Assembly: GCF_019655855.1 (NCBI RefSeq)
Contig: NZ_BPFX01000007.1
Location: forward strand, 62,001-126,000
Origin: Pseudomonas paralcaligenes
GTDB taxonomy: Bacteria > Pseudomonadota > Gammaproteobacteria > Pseudomonadales > Pseudomonadaceae
DNA length: 64,000 nt
Reading direction: 5' to 3'
The notes under the pieces were generated by a model. That model made no database searches and had not been told where the DNA came from. It was given only the letters and a program-made list of their open reading frames with translations. Positions 19,624 to 28,993 of this stretch are shown piece by piece. Within the stretch, counting starts at the first letter, position 1; each line of letters starts with the position of its first letter. The position numbers and the translations under genes were made by a program.

Positions 19624-19869
19624 TCACCACCATTTATCATCTTGAGATTCAATCCAAAACCAAAAAGCGCCTAGTAGCCCAAAGTACAGCCACCATATCC
19701 AAACCATAACCCCTTCGCTGGCTCTGGCCATAAAAGAAAAAAACAGAACCCCCGCAACAAGAGCACATACGGAAACCACTCTATTCTGTCGATGAAACTT
19801 ATAAATCAGAATAGCCACACTCAAGATGCTCAATAAACCTATCAGCCCCCACAAGAAATTAAAGAGCAT
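19624..19869 (-). CDS. Small membrane protein directly after DUF4225-like gene
   Basis: 81-aa protein with three hydrophobic segments (about residues 2-20, 32-50, 54-72) and the ending DDKWW. The ATG at 19869 has AAGGAG 8 nt upstream, and this ribosome site overlaps the stop of the preceding gene, so the two are translationally coupled. A GTG at 19878 is in frame but lies inside the ribosome site. The tight coupling makes this the first candidate for a cognate immunity protein. It does not clearly share the SWIP..GG motif of the two genes after it. Confidence 0.65.
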   Translation of the reverse strand: MLFNFLWGLIGLLSILSVAILIYKFHRQNRVVSVCALVAGVLFFSFMARASEGVMVWIWWLYFGLLGAFWFWIESQDDKWW

Positions 19870-19874
19870 AAAAA

Positions 19875-20540
19875 TCACTCCTTATTTTTCTTGTCAGGCA
19901 TCATCGAGTATACGCCGTCGGTAACGGAAGCCCCGTCAGAGAAAATCAACGCACTATTGCTGGTTTTATAGGCCCTCACAGTCTCCCACTGATGAAATGC
20001 TGAGCCTTTGTACTTTTCAAGAACCACAGGAATCGTATTGGCGCGCACAACCGCAGCAATACTCACAGAGGCACGCGCGATGTCGCCATAGGATTTATCG
20101 CCGGTATAAAACTCCGCGGCCGAACGATAGGCCTCGCCCACGAAGTCATCCGCCACGCACTGTACGGCCGGGCCATGGAATGTCCTGCTGACATTGCACA
20201 TGGCTCCCAGGTAGGTGGATGCTCCATCCACCATCAGGTATCGGCCCGCAATGGCTCCACCGGGTAGCTTGCTCAGCATCCACCCCGAGTAGACGCTGGC
20301 CTCCCCCAGAAGCATGTACCCGGCGTTCTTGCCCACCTCCATGAGGGTTTGGCCATACCCCCTCCAGAAATCCGGATCCCCTAGAGCATCCAGAAAAGAG
20401 GGTTCTTTGTAAGGCGGCGCACTCACCGGCCTGCTCTGGGCAGGCACACGACTCACAGAGGGATGAGACGCTATGGGCGGAGCACAGGTAGGCTGGTCGT
20501 CCCCCACCCCAAGCGGTCCTGGCCGGCGATAACAGGTCAT
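19875..20540 (-). CDS. DUF4225-like protein, candidate T6SS effector
   Basis: 221-aa protein without a signal peptide. Residues 1-50 are Pro/Ser-rich (CAPPIASHPS, PVSAPPYKEP). A middle region follows with weakly hydrophobic stretches (AGYMLLGEASVYSGWML, GGAIAGRYLMVDGAS). The C-terminal half resembles the DUF4225 pattern as I remember it: a G-E/D, a hydrophobic helix, then WETVRAYKTSNSALIFSDGAS. ATG 20540 has AAGGAG 7 nt upstream. It follows tagF by 80 bp on the same strand and is coupled to a small membrane gene. The cargo role is inferred from context; no catalytic residues are recognised. Confidence 0.6.
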   Translation of the reverse strand: MTCYRRPGPLGVGDDQPTCAPPIASHPSVSRVPAQSRPVSAPPYKEPSFLDALGDPDFWRGYGQTLMEVGKNAGYMLLGEASVYSGWMLSKLPGGAIAGRYLMVDGASTYLGAMCNVSRTFHGPAVQCVADDFVGEAYRSAAEFYTGDKSYGDIARASVSIAAVVRANTIPVVLEKYKGSAFHQWETVRAYKTSNSALIFSDGASVTDGVYSMMPDKKNKE

Positions 20541-20620
20541 GCTGAATCTCCTTGGGTAGCTATTGGCGAAGTGCTCGCCCCTTTCCCTGATTGCGATCTT
20601 CCAGTGGTACGAAGCCGCCC

Positions 20621-21253
20621 CTACGCCGGCTCTCCACGAGCGGCAAACAACTGTCCGAACAGCTCCGCATCCGGCGCTCCCCGATGGCTGATCTGCAGGA
20701 AGGGGCGGTCGTGGCGCAGCACCGCCCACCAGGCGGAGCCGTTACCCTGCGGCTGGAAGCGTTCGAGCACGGCCGGTCTCGAGGGCGGGCTGTCGGGTGA
20801 CCTCCAGGCCAGCTCGTTGAGCTGCTCGGCGAAGGTGTCCGGGGACGGCAGATCCCTGAGTGCCGATGGCAGGAACTGGCTCAGCGCCCGCAGGTGCGCG
20901 CAGAGCCGGGGATGGTCTTTCGCCAGATCGTCGTCCAGGTCGGCGAGCACCATCAGGGGAAAGTAGCGTCCCACCCGGTCGACGCTGGCCATGAGTGCGC
21001 CGCAGCAGGCTTGTTCGCCCCACAGGCCGGTCGGCACCGCGAAGCACCAGACGGGCGCGACCAGATACGCGCTCAGCCAGTCGGCCTCGCCCTGCTGCAA
21101 AGACCCGAGGCCTCGCTGGAACCAGCCGTCGACGACCTCTATTCGCGACCTGTCGAGGCCTCTCGAGACGAAGTCGCCGACCGATGGCAGCTTGCCGAAG
21201 AAGCCGTACTTCGGCGCCAGCCGCTTCGTCCCCGGTATCGGGAAACCCTCCAT
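20621..21253 (-). CDS. tagF: T6SS-associated protein TagF
   Basis: 210-aa cytoplasmic protein that in P. aeruginosa HSI-I post-translationally represses T6SS assembly, in parallel with PpkA/PppA control. The family opening is clear: KYGFFGKLPSVGDFVSRGLDRS near residues 15-36 (DUF2094), followed by WLSAYLVAPVWCF. Here it stands alone; in some genomes it is fused to a PppA phosphatase. Its ATG overlaps the tssM stop (ATGA), so it is the last core gene in the leftward arm. The downstream low-GC gene has its own strong ribosome site. Confidence 0.9.
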   Translation of the reverse strand: MEGFPIPGTKRLAPKYGFFGKLPSVGDFVSRGLDRSRIEVVDGWFQRGLGSLQQGEADWLSAYLVAPVWCFAVPTGLWGEQACCGALMASVDRVGRYFPLMVLADLDDDLAKDHPRLCAHLRALSQFLPSALRDLPSPDTFAEQLNELAWRSPDSPPSRPAVLERFQPQGNGSAWWAVLRHDRPFLQISHRGAPDAELFGQLFAARGEPA

Positions 21254-24200
21254 CAGATCTGTCCCGGGCAGGAGAAGCTGGCGAGCTCGGCCAGGCGGAA
21301 CGGGTTCTGCACGCTTCCGGCAGTGACTTCTAGCACGACCTTGCGGCCCTGAACCATCAGGGTGCTGACGAAGCGCTCGGGCCCGGACACGGCCCGGTTC
21401 TCGCCCTCGTCGAACAGGCGCATGGCGGCCCAGGGACCGTTTTTCACCAGATAGCCGCTGGGCGCACCGCTATTCATCAGCTCCAGTCGCACCTGCTGGG
21501 TGCCGCGCGGCCCCGGCCACTTCACCTGCTGGGGTACCTGCGGCCCGTGGGCGTACTGGAAGACCTGGCCGTCGAAGTCCAGGCTCAGCTGGCTGATCGA
21601 CGCATCCATTTCCAGTACCCGGATCGAGAAGGACATTTCCGGCGAACGGGCTCCGTAGGGGAAGAACACGTCGCGAATCCGCGCTGCCCGCTGGAAGGAG
21701 GTCAGCGGCACCTCGACACCACCCGGCTGACGCAGTAGCCAGGTCCTGCCGGACATGTCGGCAAGCGGCGCGAGGTTGTCCTGGAAGAAGCTGTCGAACA
21801 TGCCGCCGTAGGCGAACAGGCGGGAGAAATCGGCCAGGGTGACGTCCTTCTCCGACGAGCGCCGGAACGGATAACGACCATTGATGGCCTGGCGACAGAA
21901 GGCCCCCAGCGAGCTGTCCAGCTTGCCCCCCAGCATGACCCGCATGCTGCCGCCCGCCTGGGCCGTGCCGGCGTCGGCCAGCGCCTCCAGCATGGTGCGC
22001 AGCGGTGCCGGCAGGTAGGCCGCCTCGGCGCGGATACGGTTCAGCTCCGTCAGTTGCGGTGTGCTGGCCAGTGCGGGTGATGCACCGCTGCGCAGGGCCG
22101 AGTCGGCGCTGGACAGGTTCATGTACATCTCGTTGAACAGGCGCAGCACGGCCTGTATCGGCGCGTTGCCGCCATCATTGGTGACGAGCCGGCGGATCGG
22201 CTCGAACCTGTCGTCGACGATTCTCTCCAGCTGTTCCGCGTTCGCGGCCGGCCGGGTGAGGCCGGACGGACCGAACACCCGCTCCAGATCGGCGGCCGCG
22301 GTCTTGACGCGCTTGCCGGCCTCCCCGACCACCGAATACTGGGAATCGGTCTTGGGATCGACCTTGAGCAAGGTGGTCTCTCGCGCCACCGCGCGCAGGA
22401 ACTGGGCCAGCGGCGAGTCGGGCGCCGACAGGATGCGGGCCACTTCCATGCCCTGGGACATGGACGGCGTCTCGATCAGGCGCACGTCGGCCAGGTATTC
22501 GTCCCACAGCCGCACGTACTCGTGCAGGTAGAGGCGTTTGATGTCGCGCAGGGTGGCGCCGTCCACCAGACGTGTCGCCTGGTCCGTCAGCGGCCGTTGC
22601 GGGCGCCCCAGTACCCAGTCCTCCTCGCGCTCGAGCAGGCCCAGGATCGAACCGGCTTCCGGCAGGAAGACCTTGTGGTAGCCGTCATGGGTGAACAGCG
22701 CCGGGATGCCCTGGGTCAGCGGCTTGCCACTGGCCCGGGTGAAGACCAGGGCGGACTGCGGCCCGCCCGCCTCCGCCACGGTGAAGTCGACGCGGCTGCC
22801 ATCCATCAGGCGCAGCTTGAGGCGGCTGTAGGCACGATGGGCGAGGGAGAATGTCGCCAGTTGTTCGCGCTTCTGCCGCACCAGTTCCTCGTCCTGCGGA
22901 TAGGGCGAGGCGACGGACTTCTCCGCCAGCAGGTTGTGCAGGTGGCCGAACAGCTGTTCGCGCTGCTGCTGCGACACCGAGATCGGCAGGCTGCGCTCCC
23001 ACTCCATGCGCACGAAGGCCTCCAGCGCCTCGCCATCGTAGTGCGACGGATCGTTGAGCATCAGGTAGGACTTGAGCACCTCGTAGGTGAGTTCGAGGTT
23101 GTCTTCCGGCGTGGTCTGCAGCAGGAACTCCAGGCGCCGCACGATGCGCGGCAGCAGGGCCCGCTCCAGCGCGGCCTGGTAGGTGCGCTGGGCCGACGCA
23201 TCGAGCTTGCCACCCTGGTAGAGGCCGTAGGTGTAGCCGATCGGCGGCTCCGAGGCGGGGAAGTCGGGGCCGGCGGCCAGGCCGTTCAGCTCGGTGAGCA
23301 CCGGCACCAGTTCCAGCAGGCTCTCGCCCTCGGAAGCGGCCAGTGTCTGCAACTGACCGGCCATGCGCTCGGTGCGGCCGTCCACCAGGTCGATGTAGCG
23401 GCTGTTGTTGCCGAAGCTCAGCGCCCAGGCGCCCAGCGCCAGGACCAGCAGCAGGGCGACGGCGCCGTGGCCGGCGATGCCGAGCAGGCGCTCGCGCCGC
23501 TCGGCGCGCTGGTTGCGTCCGGCCAGGTGGGCCTCGGGGAAGATCACCTTGCGCAGTACGTCCTGCAGGAAGTAGCTCCTGCCCGTCCCGGCCGGCGAGG
23601 AGCGCAGGGCGACCCGGGCGTCGAAGCCCAGGCTGCGGCCCAGCCCGCCGAGCACGCGGTCGAACGGCGTGCCTTCCTGGGTGCCGCTGGTGAAGTACAG
23701 GCCCCGCATCATCGCCTGCCGGGCGAAACGGCTCTCGGCGAACACGTCCTGCAGCAGTTGCCGCAGCACCGGAATCAGGGCGTGGAAGTGCTGCGGCAAG
23801 GCGTAGGCGCAGGCGCGGCGCGCGGTGTCGTGCTCGGCGAGCATCAGTTCGGGCATCTCGTCGAACAGGCGGTGGGCCAGCAATTCCAGCTCGCCCTGCA
23901 GGGCCTGGCCGAGCGCCTCGCCCTGCAGGCCTCCATCGGCGTTGTAGGGCAGCGTCACGCCCCAGACCTGGGCCCGCTCTTCCTTGCTCAACGTGGCGAA
24001 GTATTCGTTGAAGCCGCCCAGCAGGTCGGCCTTGGTGACCAGCACATAGACCGGGAAGGAGATGCCGAGGGCGTCGTGCAGTTCGTTCAGGCGCGCGCGC
24101 AGGCGGGCGGCGTGCTTGCCCCGCTCCGCCTCGCTGGCGCCGAGCAGGTCGGAAACCGAGACGGTCAGCAGCGCGCCGTTGAGCGGCTGGCGCGGGCGGA

Positions 24201-24858
24201 ATTTCTTCAGCAGGCCGAGGAAGCCTTCCCACTCCGCCTTGTCCGCGGCAGCATCGCTTTCATGGGTGGTGTAGCGGCCGGCGGTGTCCAGCAGGACGGT
24301 CTCGTCGGAGAACCACCAGTCGCAGTTGCGCGTACCGCCCACGCCCTTGACGCTCTCGCGGCCGAATTCCTCGGCCAGGGGGAAGCGCAGGCCGCTGTTG
24401 ATCAGCGCCGTGGTCTTGCCGGAACCGGGCGCGCCGATGAACACGTACCAGGGAATCTGGTAGACGTACTTCTGCCGCAGCCGGGCGAACCAGCCCTGCT
24501 CGCGGTCCTGGAAGCGGACCTGCTTAAGCTTCTCCAGGGCCTGCTCGAAGTTGCCGCGCAGCTCTTCAAGGGCGGCATCGGTCGGCTGCTCGGGCGTCGC
24601 CCCCGCGCGGGCGTTGGCGATGGCGTTGAGCAACCGGGCGTTGACGTGCTGCCGGCGCCAGAACAGCACCAGCAGGCGCAGGGCGAGCAGCCCCAGGACG
24701 ATGCCGATCGTCCACAGGCGGGCCGGCACCGGCTCCAGCGGGCGCCAGTCGGCGAAGGCGAACAGCGGCCCCAGGAACCAGATGACCAGCACCAGGGCGA
24801 TCAGGCCGAGCGCGATGAAGACGTAGCGGTTGAACAGCAGGGAGAACAGCCAGCGCAT
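21253..24858 (-). CDS. tssM: T6SS inner-membrane protein TssM (IcmF)
   Basis: 1201-aa core of the T6SS membrane complex, spanning the inner membrane and reaching the outer-membrane lipoprotein TssJ. Two membrane helices lie at about residues 10-30 and 48-67. A cytoplasmic NTPase domain follows with Walker A GAPGSGKT at 142-149 and LLDTAGRYTT. A third helix (VALLLVLALGAWALSFG) lies near 460. The rest is the large periplasmic region with the IcmF-related C-terminal domain. The NTP-binding motif is intact. It is preceded directly by tssL (ends abut) and coupled to tagF. Confidence 0.96.
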   Translation of the reverse strand: MRWLFSLLFNRYVFIALGLIALVLVIWFLGPLFAFADWRPLEPVPARLWTIGIVLGLLALRLLVLFWRRQHVNARLLNAIANARAGATPEQPTDAALEELRGNFEQALEKLKQVRFQDREQGWFARLRQKYVYQIPWYVFIGAPGSGKTTALINSGLRFPLAEEFGRESVKGVGGTRNCDWWFSDETVLLDTAGRYTTHESDAAADKAEWEGFLGLLKKFRPRQPLNGALLTVSVSDLLGASEAERGKHAARLRARLNELHDALGISFPVYVLVTKADLLGGFNEYFATLSKEERAQVWGVTLPYNADGGLQGEALGQALQGELELLAHRLFDEMPELMLAEHDTARRACAYALPQHFHALIPVLRQLLQDVFAESRFARQAMMRGLYFTSGTQEGTPFDRVLGGLGRSLGFDARVALRSSPAGTGRSYFLQDVLRKVIFPEAHLAGRNQRAERRERLLGIAGHGAVALLLVLALGAWALSFGNNSRYIDLVDGRTERMAGQLQTLAASEGESLLELVPVLTELNGLAAGPDFPASEPPIGYTYGLYQGGKLDASAQRTYQAALERALLPRIVRRLEFLLQTTPEDNLELTYEVLKSYLMLNDPSHYDGEALEAFVRMEWERSLPISVSQQQREQLFGHLHNLLAEKSVASPYPQDEELVRQKREQLATFSLAHRAYSRLKLRLMDGSRVDFTVAEAGGPQSALVFTRASGKPLTQGIPALFTHDGYHKVFLPEAGSILGLLEREEDWVLGRPQRPLTDQATRLVDGATLRDIKRLYLHEYVRLWDEYLADVRLIETPSMSQGMEVARILSAPDSPLAQFLRAVARETTLLKVDPKTDSQYSVVGEAGKRVKTAAADLERVFGPSGLTRPAANAEQLERIVDDRFEPIRRLVTNDGGNAPIQAVLRLFNEMYMNLSSADSALRSGASPALASTPQLTELNRIRAEAAYLPAPLRTMLEALADAGTAQAGGSMRVMLGGKLDSSLGAFCRQAINGRYPFRRSSEKDVTLADFSRLFAYGGMFDSFFQDNLAPLADMSGRTWLLRQPGGVEVPLTSFQRAARIRDVFFPYGARSPEMSFSIRVLEMDASISQLSLDFDGQVFQYAHGPQVPQQVKWPGPRGTQQVRLELMNSGAPSGYLVKNGPWAAMRLFDEGENRAVSGPERFVSTLMVQGRKVVLEVTAGSVQNPFRLAELASFSCPGQI

Positions 24859-26160
24859 TTATCGGATCTCTTTCTGCAGGTCGGCGGCGGAGGCGAAAAC
24901 CGTGATGTCGACGCGGCGGTTGAGCGCACGGTTGGCGGGCGTGTCGTTCGGCGCGACCGGCTCGGCCGAGCCACGCCCCTGGGCGGACACGCGCCCGGGT
25001 TCGCGGATGTGCTCCTCGAGCATCGCCGAGACGTTGCCGGCCCGCTCCATGGACAGGTGCCAGTTGGACGGGAAGCGCAGGGTGCGGATCGGCACGTTGT
25101 CGCTGTGGCCGACCACAGTCACCTTGCCGTTGACCTGATCGATCTCCTCGCCGATGCGGCGCAGGATGGCGTGGAAGCGCGGGCGGATGTTCGGGCTGCC
25201 GGAGTCGAACAGGCCGTCGCCGAGGATGGAGACCGTGCTCTGCTCCGGCGCCTCGCGCACCGAGACCAGGCCGGCGCGGATCTCCGGCTCGAGGAAGCGC
25301 GAGAAGCGGATCGGCGGCTCGCTGCTGCGCGTCACCACCGGCATGTCGGGCAGCTTCAGCGCGCCGATGGCGATGAAGGCGCTGTCGGAGCGGTCGGCCA
25401 AGTGGAAGGCGAGCAACATGTAGACGCCGAAGCCGATCAGCAGCGCGGTCAGCGCCGACACCCACACCGGCAACACGCGCCAGACCGCGGGCAGCTCGCG
25501 GGTGATGCCCTCCCAGTGCGGCGAGAGCGCCTTGAGCCGATCGCCGCGCACCTCGCGGATGATCTCCGCCAGGCGCCGGCGCAGGCTTTCCAGCTGGCTC
25601 TGGCCGTTGTTGACGATGCGGTAGCGCCCCTCGAAGCCGAGGGAGATGCAGTAGTACATCAGCTCCAGCAGGTCGCAGTGCTGGCGCGGCGACTGGGCCA
25701 GCTTGCTGAGCAACTGGAAGAACTTCTCACCTCCCCAGGTCTCGTTGTGGAAGGTCACCAGCAGGCTGTGCCGCGACCACACCCCGGAGCCGCCCCAGGG
25801 CGTCTGCGCCGCGGTCTCGTCAAGCACCGTGCACAGGCAGTAGCGGGCGGCGATCAGGGTTTCGTGGGAGATGCCTTCGTGGCGCGCGCGGGTCTCGAAG
25901 TTGCGCACTTCCTGGGCGAGGTGGTCGCGCAGGCGCTCCGGATCGGAGTTATGCACCAGGGTGCGGATCTGGTAGATCAGGTTGAGCAACGGGTTGGCCG
26001 CCGCCACCAGCGGGTTGCTGCCCGAGTGGATGTCGGGCAGGTCCGCCAGGGGCGCCGCCGCGTTCATGGCACCCATGGCGGGCGCCTCGCCGCCCGGATT
26101 CGGCATCACGAAAGTGCGATCTTCTCCGGACGAGGGGTTGAGTGCGTTCAGATTAACCAT
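24859..26160 (-). CDS. tssL: T6SS protein TssL (DotU) with OmpA-like C-terminus
   Basis: 433-aa inner-membrane protein that binds TssM and the baseplate. The DotU domain occupies roughly residues 50-235 with ARYCLCTVLDETAAQTPWG and DLLELMYYCISLGFEGRYR. One helix follows (LPVWVSALTALLIGFGVYML, near 222-245). The C-terminal 130 residues are an OmpA/MotB-type peptidoglycan-binding domain with VVGHSDNVPI and NRALNRRVDITVF. It is therefore an extended TssL that can anchor the complex to the cell wall without a separate TagL. It lies between tssK and tssM, with the tssM start immediately after its stop. Confidence 0.95.
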   Translation of the reverse strand: MVNLNALNPSSGEDRTFVMPNPGGEAPAMGAMNAAAPLADLPDIHSGSNPLVAAANPLLNLIYQIRTLVHNSDPERLRDHLAQEVRNFETRARHEGISHETLIAARYCLCTVLDETAAQTPWGGSGVWSRHSLLVTFHNETWGGEKFFQLLSKLAQSPRQHCDLLELMYYCISLGFEGRYRIVNNGQSQLESLRRRLAEIIREVRGDRLKALSPHWEGITRELPAVWRVLPVWVSALTALLIGFGVYMLLAFHLADRSDSAFIAIGALKLPDMPVVTRSSEPPIRFSRFLEPEIRAGLVSVREAPEQSTVSILGDGLFDSGSPNIRPRFHAILRRIGEEIDQVNGKVTVVGHSDNVPIRTLRFPSNWHLSMERAGNVSAMLEEHIREPGRVSAQGRGSAEPVAPNDTPANRALNRRVDITVFASAADLQKEIR

Positions 26161-26189
26161 GAGTCATGCGCTTCTGATTGGGAGCGGGT

Positions 26190-27527
26190 TCAGCGACGAA
26201 TCGCCCAGCATTCGAGCTCGATGTCGGGGAAGTCGCCGGCGATGTGCAGGGCCAGCGCACCGGACGCCTGCAGCTGCGTCCACAGGTCGCCGACGGTGTC
26301 CATCTCGAAGTAGTGGTAGCCGGCGTGGTACGGGATCTGCCGCGGCGCGATCGGCAGCGAGCGCAGCGCGATGCCGGGCAGGTGCAGGTTCACCAGATCG
26401 CGGATGCGATCCACCGGGCCGATCTTCACCTGGCTGGGGAAGCGCGCGCGCAGGGTCTCGGGCGCGATGCTGGAATGCACCGCCAGCACGAACTGGGCGT
26501 TGCGCAGCAGCTCGCCGTCGGCCACCTGGCCCACGCGGACGCCGTAGTTGCGGTCGATCAGCTCGATCTGCACGGCGTTCTGCTCCAGCACCGAGGACAA
26601 CGCATTGCGCAGCGCCACCATCAGCGGCGGCAGGCAGCGCTGGAGGTCGTCGTGGCTGTACTTCGGCCACTCCGGGGCGCGCCGGTCCCGCTCGGAGAAG
26701 GTCGCCAGCTCACCCGCCAGTTGCGCCAGGGCGACGTAGAAACGCTCGGGATGCACGCCCGGCGCCGCGAGCATGTGGGCCAGCAGCGGCTGGGCCCGGT
26801 TGAGCAGTTGCAGGAGGAGGAACTCGCCCACTTCGGAAACGCCGCCACGCCCCGGCTGGGACAGACGCTCGGCGAGCACGTCGGCCCGCTGGTTGACCAG
26901 CCCGTGGGCCTCGTTGAGCATCGACACCAGGCCATGGCTGGCATGGCAGGTCACCACGGGCGGCAGGTAGTGGTTGTCCAGCACCAGTTGCCTGTCGCTG
27001 CGGCACTCAACGACACGGGCCACGCCGACGCCCAGCCAGGCATCGGTCATGTCCCGCTCCAGCATCAGGCGCAGGCGCGGCTCGGCCAGCTGCAACTCGG
27101 CCGGCTCGCCCGCCACCGAGTTGACATCGCCGACCAGTGCGTCATGGACGGTGTAGCGGGCCAGCGAGCGGGGCCGCTCCTCGAACAGCACTTCCTCGGT
27201 GCCGGGCCGACGCAGCGGCAGCGCCAGGTAGACCATCTGCTCCACTACACCCTCGGTGAAGTCCAGCGGCTCCGGGCATTCGCACTGCAGGGGGAACGAG
27301 AAGGGCGTGCCGTCCGGCAGCAGGCCTTCCGCCTCGACGATGGCCAGCTTGCCCAGCGCCAGCGCCGCCAGGTCGAACTTGAGGACCCTCGCCCCCCAGA
27401 AATAGGGCTCTCCCGCCAGGTTCCGGCTGTGCGAGAAAAACTCCAGATAACGCTCTTGCTGCTGGAAGTGCTGCGGGCGGAGGAACATCCCCTCCGACCA
27501 CACCACCCGTTGATAGCCATTGCTCAT
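26190..27527 (-). CDS. tssK: T6SS baseplate protein TssK
   Basis: 445-aa cytoplasmic baseplate subunit that connects the TssFG wedge to the TssJLM membrane complex. The family start is obvious: VVWSEGMFLRPQHFQQQERY at residues 7-26. Further conserved pieces include CHASHGLVSMLNEAHGLVNQ and the C-terminal HYFEMDTVGDLWTQLQASGALALHI (a shorter piece: GALALHIAGDFPDIELE). The ATG at 27527 has GGAGGGG just upstream; the frame's longer start is rejected. It is in order between tssJ and tssL, about 30 bp from each. Confidence 0.95.
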   Translation of the reverse strand: MSNGYQRVVWSEGMFLRPQHFQQQERYLEFFSHSRNLAGEPYFWGARVLKFDLAALALGKLAIVEAEGLLPDGTPFSFPLQCECPEPLDFTEGVVEQMVYLALPLRRPGTEEVLFEERPRSLARYTVHDALVGDVNSVAGEPAELQLAEPRLRLMLERDMTDAWLGVGVARVVECRSDRQLVLDNHYLPPVVTCHASHGLVSMLNEAHGLVNQRADVLAERLSQPGRGGVSEVGEFLLLQLLNRAQPLLAHMLAAPGVHPERFYVALAQLAGELATFSERDRRAPEWPKYSHDDLQRCLPPLMVALRNALSSVLEQNAVQIELIDRNYGVRVGQVADGELLRNAQFVLAVHSSIAPETLRARFPSQVKIGPVDRIRDLVNLHLPGIALRSLPIAPRQIPYHAGYHYFEMDTVGDLWTQLQASGALALHIAGDFPDIELECWAIRR

Positions 27528-27562
27528 GTCCCCTCCTGGACCAGATTCCCTGACGGCCACCG

Positions 27563-28141
27563 CTACTGCGCGGCGGGCGCCGACAACTTCACCTCACTGG
27601 CCTCCAGGCGGATCGCGTAGTCCAGTGACTTGCGCGACCAGCGCAGGAATTCGGGCAGCTCGAACCAGGGTGCCTTCGGCTCCGGGATCGCCGCGACCTG
27701 GCGCCAGACGCTCGCTTCCAGGTCGCGATACCCCACCAGGACCGCCAGCGCGCGGCCGTCCAGCTCGACCTGGTAATCACGGACCGACGACTCGCCCGGG
27801 CTGATCATGAACGCCTCGCGGTGCAGCAGGTCGCCGGCCAGTACGGCCTCGTCACGCTCGGCGAGCGTGAAGTAGTCGGTCGAGGAAAATGTCGCCGCGT
27901 CGCGCAGCCGGAACAGGCGCACGGCGACCGGCGAAGGCCGCCCGTTGATGTCCGGGTTGAGTGTCTCGGACGCGGAAAGCTCGACGCGGATGGACACCGG
28001 CTCGGGCGGCTTGGGCGTGGAGGAGCAACCGGCCAAGCTCAGGGCGGCGAGCGCCACGCAGGCGGCGCCCATGCGCGCGGGCCTCGCGCGGCGAGCGCCC
28101 GGCCGGCGCGGTTCGATGGGCGATACGACGGATACTTTCAT
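27563..28141 (-). CDS. tssJ: T6SS outer-membrane lipoprotein TssJ
   Basis: 192-aa lipoprotein of the trans-envelope complex. The signal peptide is unusually long and Arg-rich (residues 1-38) and ends in the lipobox LAGC, with Cys39 the predicted lipidation site. The mature part has the TssJ beta-sandwich motifs SIRVELSASETLNPD, PVAVRLFRLRD and ARDF-like FFTLAERD. An internal ATG at 28072 would leave a signal with no basic n-region, so the longer start is kept despite a weak ribosome site. It is next to tssK as in most clusters. Confidence 0.92.
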   Translation of the reverse strand: MKVSVVSPIEPRRPGARRARPARMGAACVALAALSLAGCSSTPKPPEPVSIRVELSASETLNPDINGRPSPVAVRLFRLRDAATFSSTDYFTLAERDEAVLAGDLLHREAFMISPGESSVRDYQVELDGRALAVLVGYRDLEASVWRQVAAIPEPKAPWFELPEFLRWSRKSLDYAIRLEASEVKLSAPAAQ

Positions 28142-28174
28142 TCGACATCCATTGGCAGACAGCAGTGACTTGTT

Positions 28175-28993
28175 TCAGGACTCACTCATGGCCGGGACAT
28201 GCGCTTCCCAGCGCACGGTGATCTCGTTGGGGTTGCCGATCCACACCGCCAGCGCGCTGTAGTTGTCCTGGTCCGGCGAGCCCTGATCGACGATCAGCTT
28301 CTCCATCCGCACCAGCCATTCCTCCGCCGCGTTGGCGTGAAGCAGGGCCTCGCTCATCTCGTATTCGCGCACCGCTTCCCAGAAGCCGTCGGTGCAGATC
28401 AGGAAGGCGTCCCCCTCCTCCACTTCGAACGGTGTGTCGAGCGCCTGGGCCGGCAGCTCGTCGCCCACGCCCAGCGCGGCGAACAGCAGGTTGCGCTCGG
28501 CGTGCCCGCGGACCATGTCCTCCTGCAGCACGCCGGCGTCGACGAAGCTCTGCACGACACTGTGGTCCTTGGTCAGCTGCCGGCAGCCCCGGCGCCGGAA
28601 CAGATACAGCCGGGTGTCGCCGACATGGACCCACTGGGCCTGGCGCGCGGCCTCGTCGAGAAACAGGGAGGTGACGGTGGCGCTCATGCGCCGCAGCGGG
28701 CTGGACAGGCCCTGTCCGTAACGGATGGCGGAGTCGGCCTGGGCCACCAGCCGCTCGATGCTGTCCCGCGTCAACGAGGGCGCCGAGGAATAGGCGCTGA
28801 GCATGGTCCGCACCGCCGTTTCCGAGGCCACCTCGCCGCCGCCGTGGCCGCCCGCGCCATCGCACACCACGAAGCAGGCGCCGTTGGCGGAGGTCCAGTA
28901 GCCGCAGGCGTCCTCGTTCTGCTCCCTGCGCCCCAGCCGGGACAGGGTGGCGAACTCCACGCGAGGACCGCCGGCGGCCACGTAGACGGTCAT
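28175..28993 (-). CDS. pppA: PP2C-type protein phosphatase PppA (T6SS regulator)
   Basis: 272-aa metal-dependent serine/threonine phosphatase. Metal-binding motifs are intact: REQNEDACGYW near residues 23-33, VVCDGAGGHGGGE at 43-54, VGDTRLYLFR, KDHSVVQ, and DGFWEAV with the distal Asp. In P. aeruginosa PppA reverses Fha1 phosphorylation by PpkA and so dampens T6SS firing. Here it is coupled to the FHA gene (4-bp ATGA overlap), while the kinase gene is across the divergent promoter region instead of next to it. Confidence 0.92.
   Translation of the reverse strand: MTVYVAAGGPRVEFATLSRLGRREQNEDACGYWTSANGACFVVCDGAGGHGGGEVASETAVRTMLSAYSSAPSLTRDSIERLVAQADSAIRYGQGLSSPLRRMSATVTSLFLDEAARQAQWVHVGDTRLYLFRRRGCRQLTKDHSVVQSFVDAGVLQEDMVRGHAERNLLFAALGVGDELPAQALDTPFEVEEGDAFLICTDGFWEAVREYEMSEALLHANAAEEWLVRMEKLIVDQGSPDQDNYSALAVWIGNPNEITVRWEAHVPAMSES

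Noticed and set aside
22522..26313. 1263-codon open frame antisense to tssM and tssL
   Set aside because: It mirrors the GC-rich third positions of real T6SS genes, has Gln/His/Val/Ala-rich low-complexity sequence and no domain. The minus-strand genes have clear motifs.
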